The notes below the pieces were generated by a model. It had not been told where the DNA came from, searched no databases, and saw only the letters and a list, made by a program, of their open reading frames with translations. From an uncultured Pseudomonadota bacterium (GTDB lineage Bacteria > Pseudomonadota > Gammaproteobacteria > Methylococcales > Methylomonadaceae): a stretch of DNA of 46,390 bases. A program made the translations under genes and the position numbers. Positions 10,788 to 20,546 of the stretch are shown here, one piece after another; position 1 is the stretch's first letter, and every line of letters begins with the position of its first letter. The stretch spans positions 1 through 46,390 of the forward strand of contig CAIQZX010000179.1 of the NCBI GenBank assembly GCA_903876445.1. The letters are read 5' to 3'.

Positions 10788-11348
10788 TTATACTCCTTCT
10801 TTCCATTTAATTGAACAGCCAATGCTACTGAATTGCTCTTTTGGACCGAGACCTGTTTCTGCAACCAATTTCATTGCTTCAAATAAATCGCGTGGGGTAT
10901 TGTCTGGCGTAATTTCACGGCGACTCGCATCTAAACGTCCGCGATATTGCAATTCCATTTTTGCATTAAATCCAAAAAAGTCTGGCGTACACACAGCATC
11001 ATAGGCTTTTGCAACGTCTTGTGTTTCATCTAACAAATATGGAAAACTAAAATTCAATTCATCAGACAACTTCTTCATATTTTCAAATGAATCCTCTGGA
11101 TAAGCGACAAAATTATTCGACATAATCGCCACACTGTTAATACCAAGTGTTTTAAGTTCAGCCGTATCACGCACAATACGTTCTTTTATGGCTTTCACAT
11201 ACGGGCAATGATTACAAATAAACATAACCAACAAGCCTTTTTCACCCATACAATCTTTTAGCGTCCATGTTTTGCCATCGACACCTGGCAATGAGAAATC
11301 AATAGGGAGTTTGCCAAAATCACAGGCAGGCGTTTCTAAAGTTACCAT
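10788..11348 (-). CDS. Thioredoxin-like (redoxin/AhpC-TSA fold) protein
   Basis: A 186-residue cytoplasmic protein with no signal peptide. The thioredoxin-fold redox site is CNHC in [17 protein letters not shown] (about residues 45-48), as in the PRX-like/thioredoxin-family proteins that carry NHCPYVKA. Later segments [24 protein letters not shown] and [11 protein letters not shown] match the same family. The substrate is unknown; a role as thiol peroxidase or disulfide reductase is a family inference. A GAGG ribosome-binding site lies before ATG 11348. It heads the operon containing pgk, rpoZ and spoT. Confidence 0.85.
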   Translation of the reverse strand: MVTLETPACDFGKLPIDFSLPGVDGKTWTLKDCMGEKGLLVMFICNHCPYVKAIKERIVRDTAELKTLGINSVAIMSNNFVAYPEDSFENMKKLSDELNFSFPYLLDETQDVAKAYDAVCTPDFFGFNAKMELQYRGRLDASRREITPDNTPRDLFEAMKLVAETGLGPKEQFSSIGCSIKWKEGV

Positions 11349-11445
11349 TTGTTGAAACCTCGTTTGTTTAAAAATAAAGGATTGGCACGATTATATATTT
11401 TATTAGTTACCATGTGTGAAATTGCGTAAGCGGTAACATAATTTC

Positions 11446-11562
11446 TCAATAGCTACTGTCAAATTTAACTTGCCGTGCGAAATTCCCCACCCAGAGCTGA
11501 TAGGCTTGGGTGCCGATGGATAGCACTCCTTCCGCGAAGCGGCTTTTGATTTTCTTATTCAT
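11446..11562 (-). CDS. Small 38-residue ORF carried by repeat copy B
   Basis: Reading frame beginning MNKKIKSRFAEGVLSIGTQA, containing YQLWVGNFAR and ending QVKFDSSY. The first 30 residues are nearly identical to the start of ORF 2469-2813 in repeat copy A, where only the residue after VLSI and those after NFAR differ. An AGGAA lies about 10 bases before the ATG. Whether it is translated is unknown. It could simply be conserved because the repeat copies are recent. I do not recognise a family or function. Confidence 0.35.
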   Translation of the reverse strand: MNKKIKSRFAEGVLSIGTQAYQLWVGNFARQVKFDSSY

Positions 11563-11741
11563 ACTGTAAAGTTCCTATGCGCTTACATTGTTAGTCATCG
11601 AAAACCAGAGATTAACAATGTGTGAAAAAGCAAACCTATTTGCAATCTAAACCAATCATAGTTGGATTGTGCAACCAAATTTGAGGCGGCAGGTTCTGTC
11701 GTGACCGTAAAGCGTCCCCATCTTCTAAACGGGTCAAAGCT
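11462..11741 (-). repeat. Dispersed ~280-bp repeat, copy B (intergenic, inverted)
   Basis: Read on the minus strand this aligns without large gaps to 2290-2569, beginning AGCTTTGACCC and ending AAGTTAAATT, with scattered substitutions and a few single-base indels. It fills most of the 479-base gap between the thioredoxin-like gene and the next kinase. The rest of the gap (11349-11461 and 11742-11827) holds the upstream region of the thioredoxin-like gene and no convincing gene. Because copies A and B are inverted, recombination between them would invert glyA through the thioredoxin-like gene. Confidence 0.85.
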
Positions 11742-11827
11742 CGTGGAGATGCGAAAGGTGCTGATATTCTCAATTCGGGTCAGTCGAAGCCACCACTAGA
11801 ACACGATAGCGTTTAATGGTTGGTATT

Positions 11828-13537
11828 TCACGAATTTAGTTCTGATGGAATCGGAAATAACAATTTAAACGCGGTACCATGTTTGAATTGACTTTGATGA
11901 GACTCAATTAAAATATGACCACCTGATTGATGTACCAGTCCACTCACCGCAGACAAACCTAATCCCGTTCCTTCACCTTGCGGTTTGGTCGTAAAAAATG
12001 GATCGAAAAGTCGTCTAATAATTTTGGGTTCAATGCCCGTACCGTTATCGGAAACGCTTAATTCAATAAAATCATCATCAATAATAGACGCACACGCCGC
12101 ACAATAATTTCTGACATTTGCTACCCTTTTTAGCGAAAAAGTAATAACGCCACCGCGTTCTTTCATCGCATCTCGCGCATTAACCGCTAAATTCGTCAGA
12201 ACTTGATGTAAATCAATGGCATCCATTTGAATGATGTCATCAATTTCCAATGATTGCTCTAATTTAATTCGACTGGTCAATGCTGGACGCAACATTGCCA
12301 ACACTTCGGCAATCACTTGCGTTGTTGGCTGAACATCTATTTTTTCTTTTGGCGTATGCTGGCGGCAATAACTCATCATTTTTGCAATCAATTCAGTCGC
12401 TCGCTGACCGGCAAAAGCAATTTGCTTGGTATTTTTTTCGAGTTCGTTTTTTAAACTTTCATCCATCAAATCATCGCTGATAAACGAATTCATGTCGTTA
12501 TAACCCAACATACACGCTAAAATGTTGTTGAAATCATGTGCAATACCAGAAGTTAATCGTCCGATACTTTCTAGTTTTTGCATGTGATTAACTTGAAGAC
12601 TCAAAATTTCATTTTCATCACGCGAAAGATTGAGTTCCGTCTCGCGTTTTTCTTTTTCCGTAATATCTTGCCATTCCGCTACCGACCCAATCCGCATCCC
12701 TTGCGTATTTATCATTGGACTGGCTTTGATGTTAATAATATGACCGCCCATCGGCACATTTGTTTCAAGTGTGGAGGTGAGATTTTTAAGTAAATCGCGC
12801 TGATGACTCGGATTTTTATGAAATAAATCGATGTTTGACCCAATTATATTTGAAACATTAAATCCCTTTATTTCGTTTCGGATTGCGAATTCTAAAGCAC
12901 TGAATAATCCAATTGCCGATGGATTTACATAAACGATTTTTCCATCGTTATCGGCAATAATTACGCCCGTACTGAGATTGTCTAAACCAACTTTAAATTG
13001 CAAAATTTCTTCATGTGCGCTGACTAGCGTTGCTTCACGTTTTTCTTTCTCGATATTTTCAATTTCCAGTTCTGCCGCGCGAGCTTCTTTTTCTATGCGC
13101 TCAATCATTCGTAATCGAAATAAATCAACAAATACTGAAACCTTACTACAAAGTATTTCCGGCAGTTCTAAACCGATAATGTAATCGACCGCGCCCAATT
13201 TATAACCATGAAGTTTCGCAAGATGTTCGACACGTTCAGCAGTCACGAAAATAATAGGCAAATGTTCAGAACAGGGTCGCTGTCTAATGATTTCTGCTGT
13301 TTCAAAACCATCCATTATTGGCATATTCACATCGAGTAGCACAACTGCAAAATCACGATTTAACAAGTGGCTTAACGCTTCTTTTCCAGAAGACGCTGTG
13401 ACAACTGTTACATCCATATTTTTTAGCATCGAGGTTAATGCCACCATTTTAGCGGGATTATCATCGACAACTAAAATGGGAATATCGATAATATATTTGC
13501 TATCTTTATTTTCAGAAATAGATGTCATATTTTTCAC
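11828..13537 (-). CDS. Receiver-PAS-histidine kinase (REC at N-terminus)
   Basis: Cytoplasmic protein of 569 residues. N-terminal receiver (about residues 18-135) has VVDDN, the phospho-acceptor Asp in VVLLDVNMPIMDG, and FVTAE. A coiled linker leads to a PAS domain (FKVGLDNLSTGVIIADNDGKIVYVNPSA...). The transmitter has the H box GRLTSGIAHDFNNIL, N box TNLAVNARDAM, a CAAC motif, DNGTGI and [19 protein letters not shown]. The start overlaps the stop of the upstream giant kinase by 4 bases (GTGA); an in-frame ATG at 13528 is an alternative. The overlap suggests that this N-terminal receiver could take phosphate from the giant kinase. The transmitter closely resembles those at 35086-35639, 38164 and 39578. 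Confidence 0.9.
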   Translation of the reverse strand: MKNMTSISENKDSKYIIDIPILVVDDNPAKMVALTSMLKNMDVTVVTASSGKEALSHLLNRDFAVVLLDVNMPIMDGFETAEIIRQRPCSEHLPIIFVTAERVEHLAKLHGYKLGAVDYIIGLELPEILCSKVSVFVDLFRLRMIERIEKEARAAELEIENIEKEKREATLVSAHEEILQFKVGLDNLSTGVIIADNDGKIVYVNPSAIGLFSALEFAIRNEIKGFNVSNIIGSNIDLFHKNPSHQRDLLKNLTSTLETNVPMGGHIINIKASPMINTQGMRIGSVAEWQDITEKEKRETELNLSRDENEILSLQVNHMQKLESIGRLTSGIAHDFNNILACMLGYNDMNSFISDDLMDESLKNELEKNTKQIAFAGQRATELIAKMMSYCRQHTPKEKIDVQPTTQVIAEVLAMLRPALTSRIKLEQSLEIDDIIQMDAIDLHQVLTNLAVNARDAMKERGGVITFSLKRVANVRNYCAACASIIDDDFIELSVSDNGTGIEPKIIRRLFDPFFTTKPQGEGTGLGLSAVSGLVHQSGGHILIESHQSQFKHGTAFKLLFPIPSELNS

Positions 13538-16500
13538 CGAGAGAATAAAACCTGCATTAACAAAATAAGCTGTTCAAGATTTACAGGTTTACTTAAATAA
13601 TCTGACGCGCCTGATTGAATCGACTTTTCACGATCACCAGGCATGGCTTTTGCGGTTAAGGAAACGATAGGCAGCGTTTTAAATCCGGGCAAAGTACGAA
13701 TTTTTCGAGTCGTTTCGTAACCGTCCATTCCGGGCATCATGACATCCATTAAAATCAAATCGACCCCTTTCGTTTTTGTCAGCAAATTGATAGCAATAAC
13801 ACCGCTTTCTGCTGTTAATACTATGATTCCTTTGCGTTCCAATGCCGCTGTAAGTGCGAATAAGTTGCGTGGATCATCGTCAACAATCAACACGGTTTTA
13901 CCACGCAAATTACAAGCAGATTCGGCTAATCCTTCCAACATTTCACGTTTTTCTTCAGGAAGATTAGTAATAACGCTGTGTAAAAATAACGACGTTTGAT
14001 TAAGTAACTGAGAAGGCGCATCAACCGTTTTTATTAAATCTCTGATACCAGTAAGCTCGGCTAATGCGAGACGTTCCTCATCGGTAATTTCTTTACCAAT
14101 GTAGATAATCAATGGCAATCCATCCATTGTTCTATCTTTCGTCATTGTTGAAACAAATTCAACAGCACTCATATCTGGCATTTTGACTTCAAGCACCAAG
14201 CAATCAAAGAATTTTTTACGCATCAATGCTAATCCCGCCTTGCCTGATGTCGCTACTTGAATGTTGACCCCATCAACATCTAACAAAGATTTAATTTTAG
14301 CCAGTTCATCTTTGTCAGCAATTACTAACAACAAATTTTTAACTGATTTATCAATCAATTTTAGCGTTTCTACGAAGAGATTATTCAGAGCCTCAGATGT
14401 AACGGGTTTAACGAGGCACTTAAATGCGCCTTCTTTAAGACCCCAAGCGACATTATCAACGCCGCTGATTACGTCTATTGGAATGTGACGTAATTCAACG
14501 TCTTGTTTAAATATGTTTAAAATGTTCCAACCACTCATATCAGGAAGATCAACATCGAGTGTAATGGCTACGGGTTTAAATTGTCGCGCTAAAACGATGG
14601 CATCCTTCCCTTGATTAGCAATTATACCTTTTAAGCCTTTTGCACGCGCGACACCTAAGAGTATTCTTGCAAACGACATATCATCTTCAATAATTAACAA
14701 TGTGCGGTCACTCGACTGAATGATGTCGCGGTCATCCTCATTATTTTTTACACTCTGATCAACGCTACTTGAATGGGTTGGATAGTTTGAATGACTTGAA
14801 TGATCAGCATTGCTTGTATGAACGACATGACTTAAAGCCACTGGTGCAACAGGACGTTCTGCCGGCATCTGCGGCACATCAATCGCGGCACGCGGATAAT
14901 AATTTGATGTGGAATCTAATTCATCATAATTACTTTTTGGCACATACAACACGAACGTACTTCCGTCTGTGCTGCTCTGTTCTAATTTAAGCTCACCGCC
15001 CAATAATATGGCAATTTCACGACTGATTGATAATCCTAAGCCGGTACCACCAAATTTACGCGCTGTACTACCGTCGCCTTGTTGGAAGGCTTCAAAAATA
15101 ATGCGTTGTTTATCTTTAGCAATACCAATTCCGGTATCTTCGACACTAAAGCTAAATACTTGCTTCGCACGATTAAGGTTTTGATTGTCTTCACTCCAGC
15201 CTTTATAAGCGATAGATACATCAACCGTAACACTGCCTTTTTCTGTGAATTTAAAGGCGTTTGAAAGCAAGTTTTTCAAAACTTGTAGTAGTCGTTTTTC
15301 ATCCGTTACGATGTTTATAGGTAAATCACGGCTAAAACTCACATGAAAACCGAGTCCTTTTCTTTGCGCGAGATGACGAAAAGTGCGTTCAACCTGTTCC
15401 GCTATCGTATCAAATGGAACGGTTGCCATTTCTAAAGAAACAGTCCCAGATTCAATTTTAGACAAATCAAGAATTTCGTTAATGAGCGATAACAAATCTT
15501 CGCCTGCGCCACGAATCGTTTTCGCAAATTCGATTTCTTGATTATCAAGATGTCCTTGTGGATTTTCTGCTAGTTGTTGCGCGAGAATTAACAAACTATT
15601 CAACGGAGTCCGTAATTCATGCGACATATTAGATAAGAATTCGGATTTATATTTTGATGTGAGTGAAAGTTGCGCGGCTTTTTCTTCGACAGCGGTTTTT
15701 GCTTGTTCAATTTCACGGCTTTTCATTTCAACTGTCACTTTTTGCTCTTCGAGTAATCGCGCTTTGATTTCCAACTCTTCGTTGGTTTGGCGCAATTCTT
15801 CTTGTTGACCTTGTAATTCTTCTGCAAGTGATTGAGATTGTTTTAACAAATCCTCAGTTCGAGTATTTACTTCAACGGTGTTAATAACTACACCGATTGA
15901 TTCGGCGAGCTGATCAAGAAATGCTTGATGAATAACGGAATAACGTTCAAACGATGCTAATTCGATAACGGCTTTAACTTTTCCTTCAAATAAAACGGGC
16001 AATACGACGATATTTAACGGTGTCGCTTCACCTAACCCCGAAGTGATTTGAACATAATCATCAGGAACATTAGTTAATAAAATGCGTTGTTTTTCGTAGG
16101 CGCATTGTCCAACTAAACCTTCACCAATTTTCCATTCGGTGCTGAGATTTTTGCGTTCTTTGTAAGCGTAAGCGGCAATCATGTGAAGTCGCGCGACACT
16201 GTCTTGTGATTCAATAATGATATAGAACACACCATGATGAGCGTTCACAAGCGGCGCAAGTTCAGATAGCACCGATTTTGATACCGTAACTAAATCGCGT
16301 TGACCTTGTAATACACGAGTGAATTTAGTGAGGTTTGTTTTCAGCCAATCTTGTTCCGCATTTTGGCGCGTAGTTTCACGCAAATTACGAATCATCTCGT
16401 TTACATTGTCTTTCAGTTCTGATACTTCGCCACGAGCCTCAACCGAAACAGAGCGACTTAAATCGCCTTTTGTCACGGCTGTTGCTACCGCCGCAATAGC

Positions 16501-18768
16501 GCGTACTTGGGAGGTTAAATTCGCGGCGAGTTGATTTACGTTATCCGTTAAATCTAACCACGTTCCTGACGCGCCGGGGACGTTTGCTTGTCCGCCTAAA
16601 CGCCCTTCAACCCCTACTTCCCTCGCCACGGTAGTGACTTGATCAGCAAACAAACCGAGCGTTTCCGTCATTCCGTTGATGGTGTAAGCAAGTTCTGCGA
16701 TTTCGCCTTTAGCTTCTAAAGTTAAGCGTTGTTTCAAATCCCCGTTCGCTACCGCCGTCACAACTTTAGCGATACCTCGCACTTGGTTGGTCAAATTGGA
16801 AGCCATCATATTTACGTTGTCGGTCAAATCTTTCCATGTTCCCGACGCGCCGCGCACTTGCGCTTGACCACCTAATTTTCCGTCCGTTCCCACTTCTCGC
16901 GCTACCCGTGTTACCTCTGCCGCAAAACCATTGAGCTGATCCACCATCGTATTTACGGTGTTTTTCAATTCTAAAATTTCGCCTTTAACATCAACGGTAA
17001 CTTTTTTACCCAAATCACCGTTCGCCACCGCTGTCGTTACTAACGCGATATTTCGTACTTGCGAGGTTAAATTAGATGCCAACATATTCACCGATTCGGT
17101 TAAATCTTTCCACGTTCCCGAAACGCCGGTGACATACGCTTGACTACCTAAACGTCCTTCCATACCTACTTCACGCGCCACCCTTGTTACTTCTGAAGCG
17201 AACGCGCGGAGCTGATCTACCATGGTGTTAATGGTTTCTTTAAGTTGTAAGAATTCCCCACGAACATCGACCGTAATTTTGCGTGACAAATCCCCGTTCG
17301 CCACCGCTACCGTTACTTCTGCGATATTCCGAACTTGTCCTGTTAGGTTTGATGCCATAAGATTTACGTTGTCGGTCAGTTCTTTCCACGTTCCACCTAC
17401 GCCCGAAACGTCAGCTTGTCCGCCGAGTTTTCCTTCTGAACCTACCTCACGCGCCACCCTTGTTACTTCCGATGCAAACGTCGCGAGCTGATCAACCATA
17501 GTGTTGATGGTTTCTTTGAGTTGTAAAATTTCGCCTTGCGCTTCAACCGTGATTTTTTTGCCCAAATCACCACTCGCCACAGCGGTGGTCACTTGCGCGA
17601 TATTTCGCACCTGACCGGTTAAATTTGCCGCCATCGAATTTACGCTATTCGTTAAATCCTTCCACGTTCCCGCGACACCCGGTACAGCCGCTTGACCACC
17701 TAAAATTCCTTCTGTTCCTACTTCTCGCGCCACCCGCGTTACTTCAGATGCGAACGTTGAAAGCTGATCAACCATTATGTTGATCGTATTTTTCAACTCC
17801 AACATTTCGCCTTTAACTTCTATAGTGATTTGTTTGCTCAAATCCCCCTTCGCTACTGCCGTTGTAACTTGTGCGATGCTTCGAACTTGAACCGTAAGAT
17901 TCGCCGCAAGCGTGTTCACGTTATCGGTTAATTCTTTCCAAGTTCCTTCCACGCCTGGCACATTTCCTTGCCCGCCAAGTTTTCCTTCCGAACCTACTTC
18001 CCGTGCCACCCGTGTCACCTCCGATGCAAATATCGAAAGTTGATCTACCATAGTGTTAATGGTTTCTTTTAACTCTAAAATTTCACCTTGTGCGTCAACA
18101 ATAATTTTTTTACTTAAATCACCTTGCGCTACAGCGGTAGTTACTTGGGCGATATTTCGCACTTGACCGGTTAAGTTTGCCGCCATTGAATTTACGCTGT
18201 CGGTCAAGTCACGCCAAGTTCCCGTTGCACCGGGTACAACTGCTTGTCCGCCAAGTTTTCCTTCTGAACCTACTTCCCGCGCAACCCTTGTTACTTCTGA
18301 AGCAAATGTTCCTAAGCGATCAACGGTGGTATTAACTAAATTTGCATATTTAGCGAATTGCCCTTCGAGTTTTCGACCACCTACTTCTGTTGCCACACGC
18401 TGCGATAAATCACCGATTGAAATTGCACCGACTACACGCACAACTTCATCCATCGGCGCAAGTAAATCATCAATCAAACGATTCATCGCATCCGATTGAG
18501 CCATCCATGCACCCTGAAGATTCGTAGTCGTAAATCGAGAATCGATTTTTCCTTCTTTGCCAACTTGATGTGAAATGCGCTCAAAATCACGAGTATTGCG
18601 CTCATTCATATCCATGATTTGATTTACCATATCAGCAACTTTGCCAGATAAACCAACTAAATCATTTGGCATTCGCATCGAAAAGTCGCCGCGATGAAGT
18701 GCGGTTAGCACTACCAGTAAACTTTTTTGGTCTAGCATTTCATCGGTATTATTATGTGTTGCAGTCAT
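13534..18768 (-). CDS. Giant multi-HAMP hybrid sensor histidine kinase with three receivers
   Basis: 1744 residues with no clear membrane segment, so probably cytoplasmic. After a HAMP-like N-terminal part come seven tandem ~92-residue units (about 160-810), each starting AREVG-x-[ED]G-x-LG and holding two HAMP-like helical pairs. A GAF domain (about 830-980), a coiled coil, HisKA with [17 protein letters not shown] (about 1048), and HATPase ([31 protein letters not shown]) follow. Three receivers end the protein: [23 protein letters not shown] and [14 protein letters not shown]. The second has Glu in place of the phospho-Asp and a weakened acidic pocket. The architecture matches class III (Nik1/Os-1-like) kinases, known for osmotic and stress sensing in fungi; the signal here is unknown. 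A GGAG ribosome-binding site precedes ATG 18768. Confidence 0.93.
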   Translation of the reverse strand: MTATHNNTDEMLDQKSLLVVLTALHRGDFSMRMPNDLVGLSGKVADMVNQIMDMNERNTRDFERISHQVGKEGKIDSRFTTTNLQGAWMAQSDAMNRLIDDLLAPMDEVVRVVGAISIGDLSQRVATEVGGRKLEGQFAKYANLVNTTVDRLGTFASEVTRVAREVGSEGKLGGQAVVPGATGTWRDLTDSVNSMAANLTGQVRNIAQVTTAVAQGDLSKKIIVDAQGEILELKETINTMVDQLSIFASEVTRVAREVGSEGKLGGQGNVPGVEGTWKELTDNVNTLAANLTVQVRSIAQVTTAVAKGDLSKQITIEVKGEMLELKNTINIMVDQLSTFASEVTRVAREVGTEGILGGQAAVPGVAGTWKDLTNSVNSMAANLTGQVRNIAQVTTAVASGDLGKKITVEAQGEILQLKETINTMVDQLATFASEVTRVAREVGSEGKLGGQADVSGVGGTWKELTDNVNLMASNLTGQVRNIAEVTVAVANGDLSRKITVDVRGEFLQLKETINTMVDQLRAFASEVTRVAREVGMEGRLGSQAYVTGVSGTWKDLTESVNMLASNLTSQVRNIALVTTAVANGDLGKKVTVDVKGEILELKNTVNTMVDQLNGFAAEVTRVAREVGTDGKLGGQAQVRGASGTWKDLTDNVNMMASNLTNQVRGIAKVVTAVANGDLKQRLTLEAKGEIAELAYTINGMTETLGLFADQVTTVAREVGVEGRLGGQANVPGASGTWLDLTDNVNQLAANLTSQVRAIAAVATAVTKGDLSRSVSVEARGEVSELKDNVNEMIRNLRETTRQNAEQDWLKTNLTKFTRVLQGQRDLVTVSKSVLSELAPLVNAHHGVFYIIIESQDSVARLHMIAAYAYKERKNLSTEWKIGEGLVGQCAYEKQRILLTNVPDDYVQITSGLGEATPLNIVVLPVLFEGKVKAVIELASFERYSVIHQAFLDQLAESIGVVINTVEVNTRTEDLLKQSQSLAEELQGQQEELRQTNEELEIKARLLEEQKVTVEMKSREIEQAKTAVEEKAAQLSLTSKYKSEFLSNMSHELRTPLNSLLILAQQLAENPQGHLDNQEIEFAKTIRGAGEDLLSLINEILDLSKIESGTVSLEMATVPFDTIAEQVERTFRHLAQRKGLGFHVSFSRDLPINIVTDEKRLLQVLKNLLSNAFKFTEKGSVTVDVSIAYKGWSEDNQNLNRAKQVFSFSVEDTGIGIAKDKQRIIFEAFQQGDGSTARKFGGTGLGLSISREIAILLGGELKLEQSSTDGSTFVLYVPKSNYDELDSTSNYYPRAAIDVPQMPAERPVAPVALSHVVHTSNADHSSHSNYPTHSSSVDQSVKNNEDDRDIIQSSDRTLLIIEDDMSFARILLGVARAKGLKGIIANQGKDAIVLARQFKPVAITLDVDLPDMSGWNILNIFKQDVELRHIPIDVISGVDNVAWGLKEGAFKCLVKPVTSEALNNLFVETLKLIDKSVKNLLLVIADKDELAKIKSLLDVDGVNIQVATSGKAGLALMRKKFFDCLVLEVKMPDMSAVEFVSTMTKDRTMDGLPLIIYIGKEITDEERLALAELTGIRDLIKTVDAPSQLLNQTSLFLHSVITNLPEEKREMLEGLAESACNLRGKTVLIVDDDPRNLFALTAALERKGIIVLTAESGVIAINLLTKTKGVDLILMDVMMPGMDGYETTRKIRTLPGFKTLPIVSLTAKAMPGDREKSIQSGASDYLSKPVNLEQLILLMQVLFSR
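14785..14850 (-). other. Low-complexity His/Ser linker in the giant kinase
   Basis: Between the ATPase domain and the first receiver the protein has a His/Ser-rich tract ([20 protein letters not shown]), visible in DNA as repeated ATGACT/TTGAATG-like words. It looks like a flexible inter-domain linker; metal binding by the histidines is possible but unsupported. Confidence 0.5.
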
Positions 18769-18881
18769 GGTTTTTTGGCTCCAAAGGCTATGAAATAAGT
18801 GTTATCAGCGAAAATAATAGGAATTTAGCGCAAGATTCAGGGCGAAATTAAAAAAGTGTCGCCCCAAAAATTTTTTTTGTT

Positions 18882-20546
18882 TTAAACCACCGCATTCAAC
18901 GCATGAACGGATAAACTTCCACGTCCGTCTTCGGTAATTTCGTCATCGCTGATTTTGAAATTATCCACTTTCATTGTGAGATATTTGTCGAAATAGGCTT
19001 TTAAATCTTTTTCAATAGATTTGTCGTAATCAGGTTTGACGATATGCGTCGTTCCCCATTTCGTGTGAACCACTTTGCCATCAATCACTACGACTTCGCC
19101 ATCTTTGAAAACATAATCCGGTTTTTCAAACATTTTTTGACGGTCAACATCATCGGTATAAACCGTAATATCCGCCCAATTTCCTGCACTCAAACCACCA
19201 CGATTTTGCAAACCAATCAATTTTGCTGCGCCCGCTCGCGTCATAATCGCAATTTCTTGCAACGTGTATTCACGTTCAATCGAGGCTAATGTTGTCATTT
19301 TTTGCGCTTCGGGATGAATCGTAGACAACACGTCATTTCTAAACGTTCTATCCATTAACAACCGAATCAAATGCGGATAACTGGTAAATGGCGCACCGTT
19401 CGGATGGTCAGTCGTTAAGAAAATTCGCCACGGATCATCAACGAGCAAAAACGTTTCCAACCCAATCGCCCACTGCAACGCATTCACAAAATTTTGGTCT
19501 TTGTATTTGAACGGCACCACGCCACAACCCGCGTCGCATTCAATATCCATCGTTACCCATTTTTGTGGGCTGGCGAATTTATTGTTAGCGTGTTGACGCA
19601 TATTGTCGCCCGATGCCGTCACGGTTTGACCGAACAAAATTTGCCCCACGTCAATAGTGATATTTTTATTTTTATTCACCGCTTCGGCAACTCGCGCTGC
19701 GCCTGACGAAAACTTAAAATCGCCTTCCGTTCCGTAACTGTGGAATTGAATATGCGTTAAGTGCATCGGCAAACCGCCAATGCCTTGAATGGTATCAAGC
19801 GTGGTTTCGATATTTCCTGGAACACCCAAATTACAACCGTGAACGTGTAACGGATGTGAAACACCAATTTCTTTCACCGCTGTTGCTAAAACTTGCAAAA
19901 TTTGACGCGGTGTCACGCCGTAATGCGAATTTTGTTCGTCCAAATCGAGTTTGCGTTGATTGAATTTAAACGCATTGATGCCGCCAGGATTCACGACTTT
20001 TACGCCAATCGCTTTTGCGGCATTCATTGTCCAGGCAACGTAATCGTTAATCGCTTTTTGGTCTTTTTTTGCCGTCAGCATTCGCAACAGAAAATCGTCA
20101 CTGCCCAACATGACATAACCGCCTTTGTCCAAAATAGGAATATCGCCCATTTCCATGTGTGCTTGGCGTGCATTTATTGGTAACAAAGCAGGTTCAAAAC
20201 CAGCGGTATAGCCCATTTCAGCGTAACGATAACCCGTAATAAACGTACTTGGTGCCGCGTGTCCACAACCTGAACGACAAATGTGTGTATGTGCAACAGG
20301 ATCGTTGCGGTGGTCTTCGGGTAAAAGTGTGCGAGCGATATTGCCTTTGCCGCCGCCGATGTGTGTGTGCATATCGATTGCACCGGACATCACGACTTTG
20401 CCTTTTAAATCGTATTCTTTATCGACTTGAAATTCACCAATCGGTTTATCGATGATTTTGCCACTTTGAACGTAAATATCTTGTTTAATACCATCAACAC
20501 CGCTTGCTGGGTCGTAGACAGTGCCACCTGTTAATCTGATTAACAT
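18882..20546 (-). CDS. fhcA: Formyltransferase/hydrolase complex subunit A (FmdA/FwdA-like)
   Basis: 554-residue amidohydrolase-fold protein, the hydrolase subunit of the Fhc complex, which releases formate from the formyl group carried by tetrahydromethanopterin/methanofuran analogues in formaldehyde oxidation. Metal-site segments are visible: DMHTHIGGGKGNIART, HVHGCNLGVPGNIET, HLTHIQFHSYGTEG, and LTTDHPNGAPFTSYPHLI with the Asp expected to be catalytic. A GAGGAA ribosome-binding site lies before ATG 20546, inside the 3' end of fhcB (7-base overlap), so the two are coupled. The fhcD and fhcC partners are not downstream; a sensor kinase lies there instead. Confidence 0.95.
   Translation of the reverse strand: MLIRLTGGTVYDPASGVDGIKQDIYVQSGKIIDKPIGEFQVDKEYDLKGKVVMSGAIDMHTHIGGGKGNIARTLLPEDHRNDPVAHTHICRSGCGHAAPSTFITGYRYAEMGYTAGFEPALLPINARQAHMEMGDIPILDKGGYVMLGSDDFLLRMLTAKKDQKAINDYVAWTMNAAKAIGVKVVNPGGINAFKFNQRKLDLDEQNSHYGVTPRQILQVLATAVKEIGVSHPLHVHGCNLGVPGNIETTLDTIQGIGGLPMHLTHIQFHSYGTEGDFKFSSGAARVAEAVNKNKNITIDVGQILFGQTVTASGDNMRQHANNKFASPQKWVTMDIECDAGCGVVPFKYKDQNFVNALQWAIGLETFLLVDDPWRIFLTTDHPNGAPFTSYPHLIRLLMDRTFRNDVLSTIHPEAQKMTTLASIEREYTLQEIAIMTRAGAAKLIGLQNRGGLSAGNWADITVYTDDVDRQKMFEKPDYVFKDGEVVVIDGKVVHTKWGTTHIVKPDYDKSIEKDLKAYFDKYLTMKVDNFKISDDEITEDGRGSLSVHALNAVV

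Noticed and set aside
16300-18350. Regular ~276-base repeats that could suggest a repeat array or CRISPR
   Set aside because: They are in-frame coding repeats of the HAMP units; unit length and lack of spacers exclude CRISPR.
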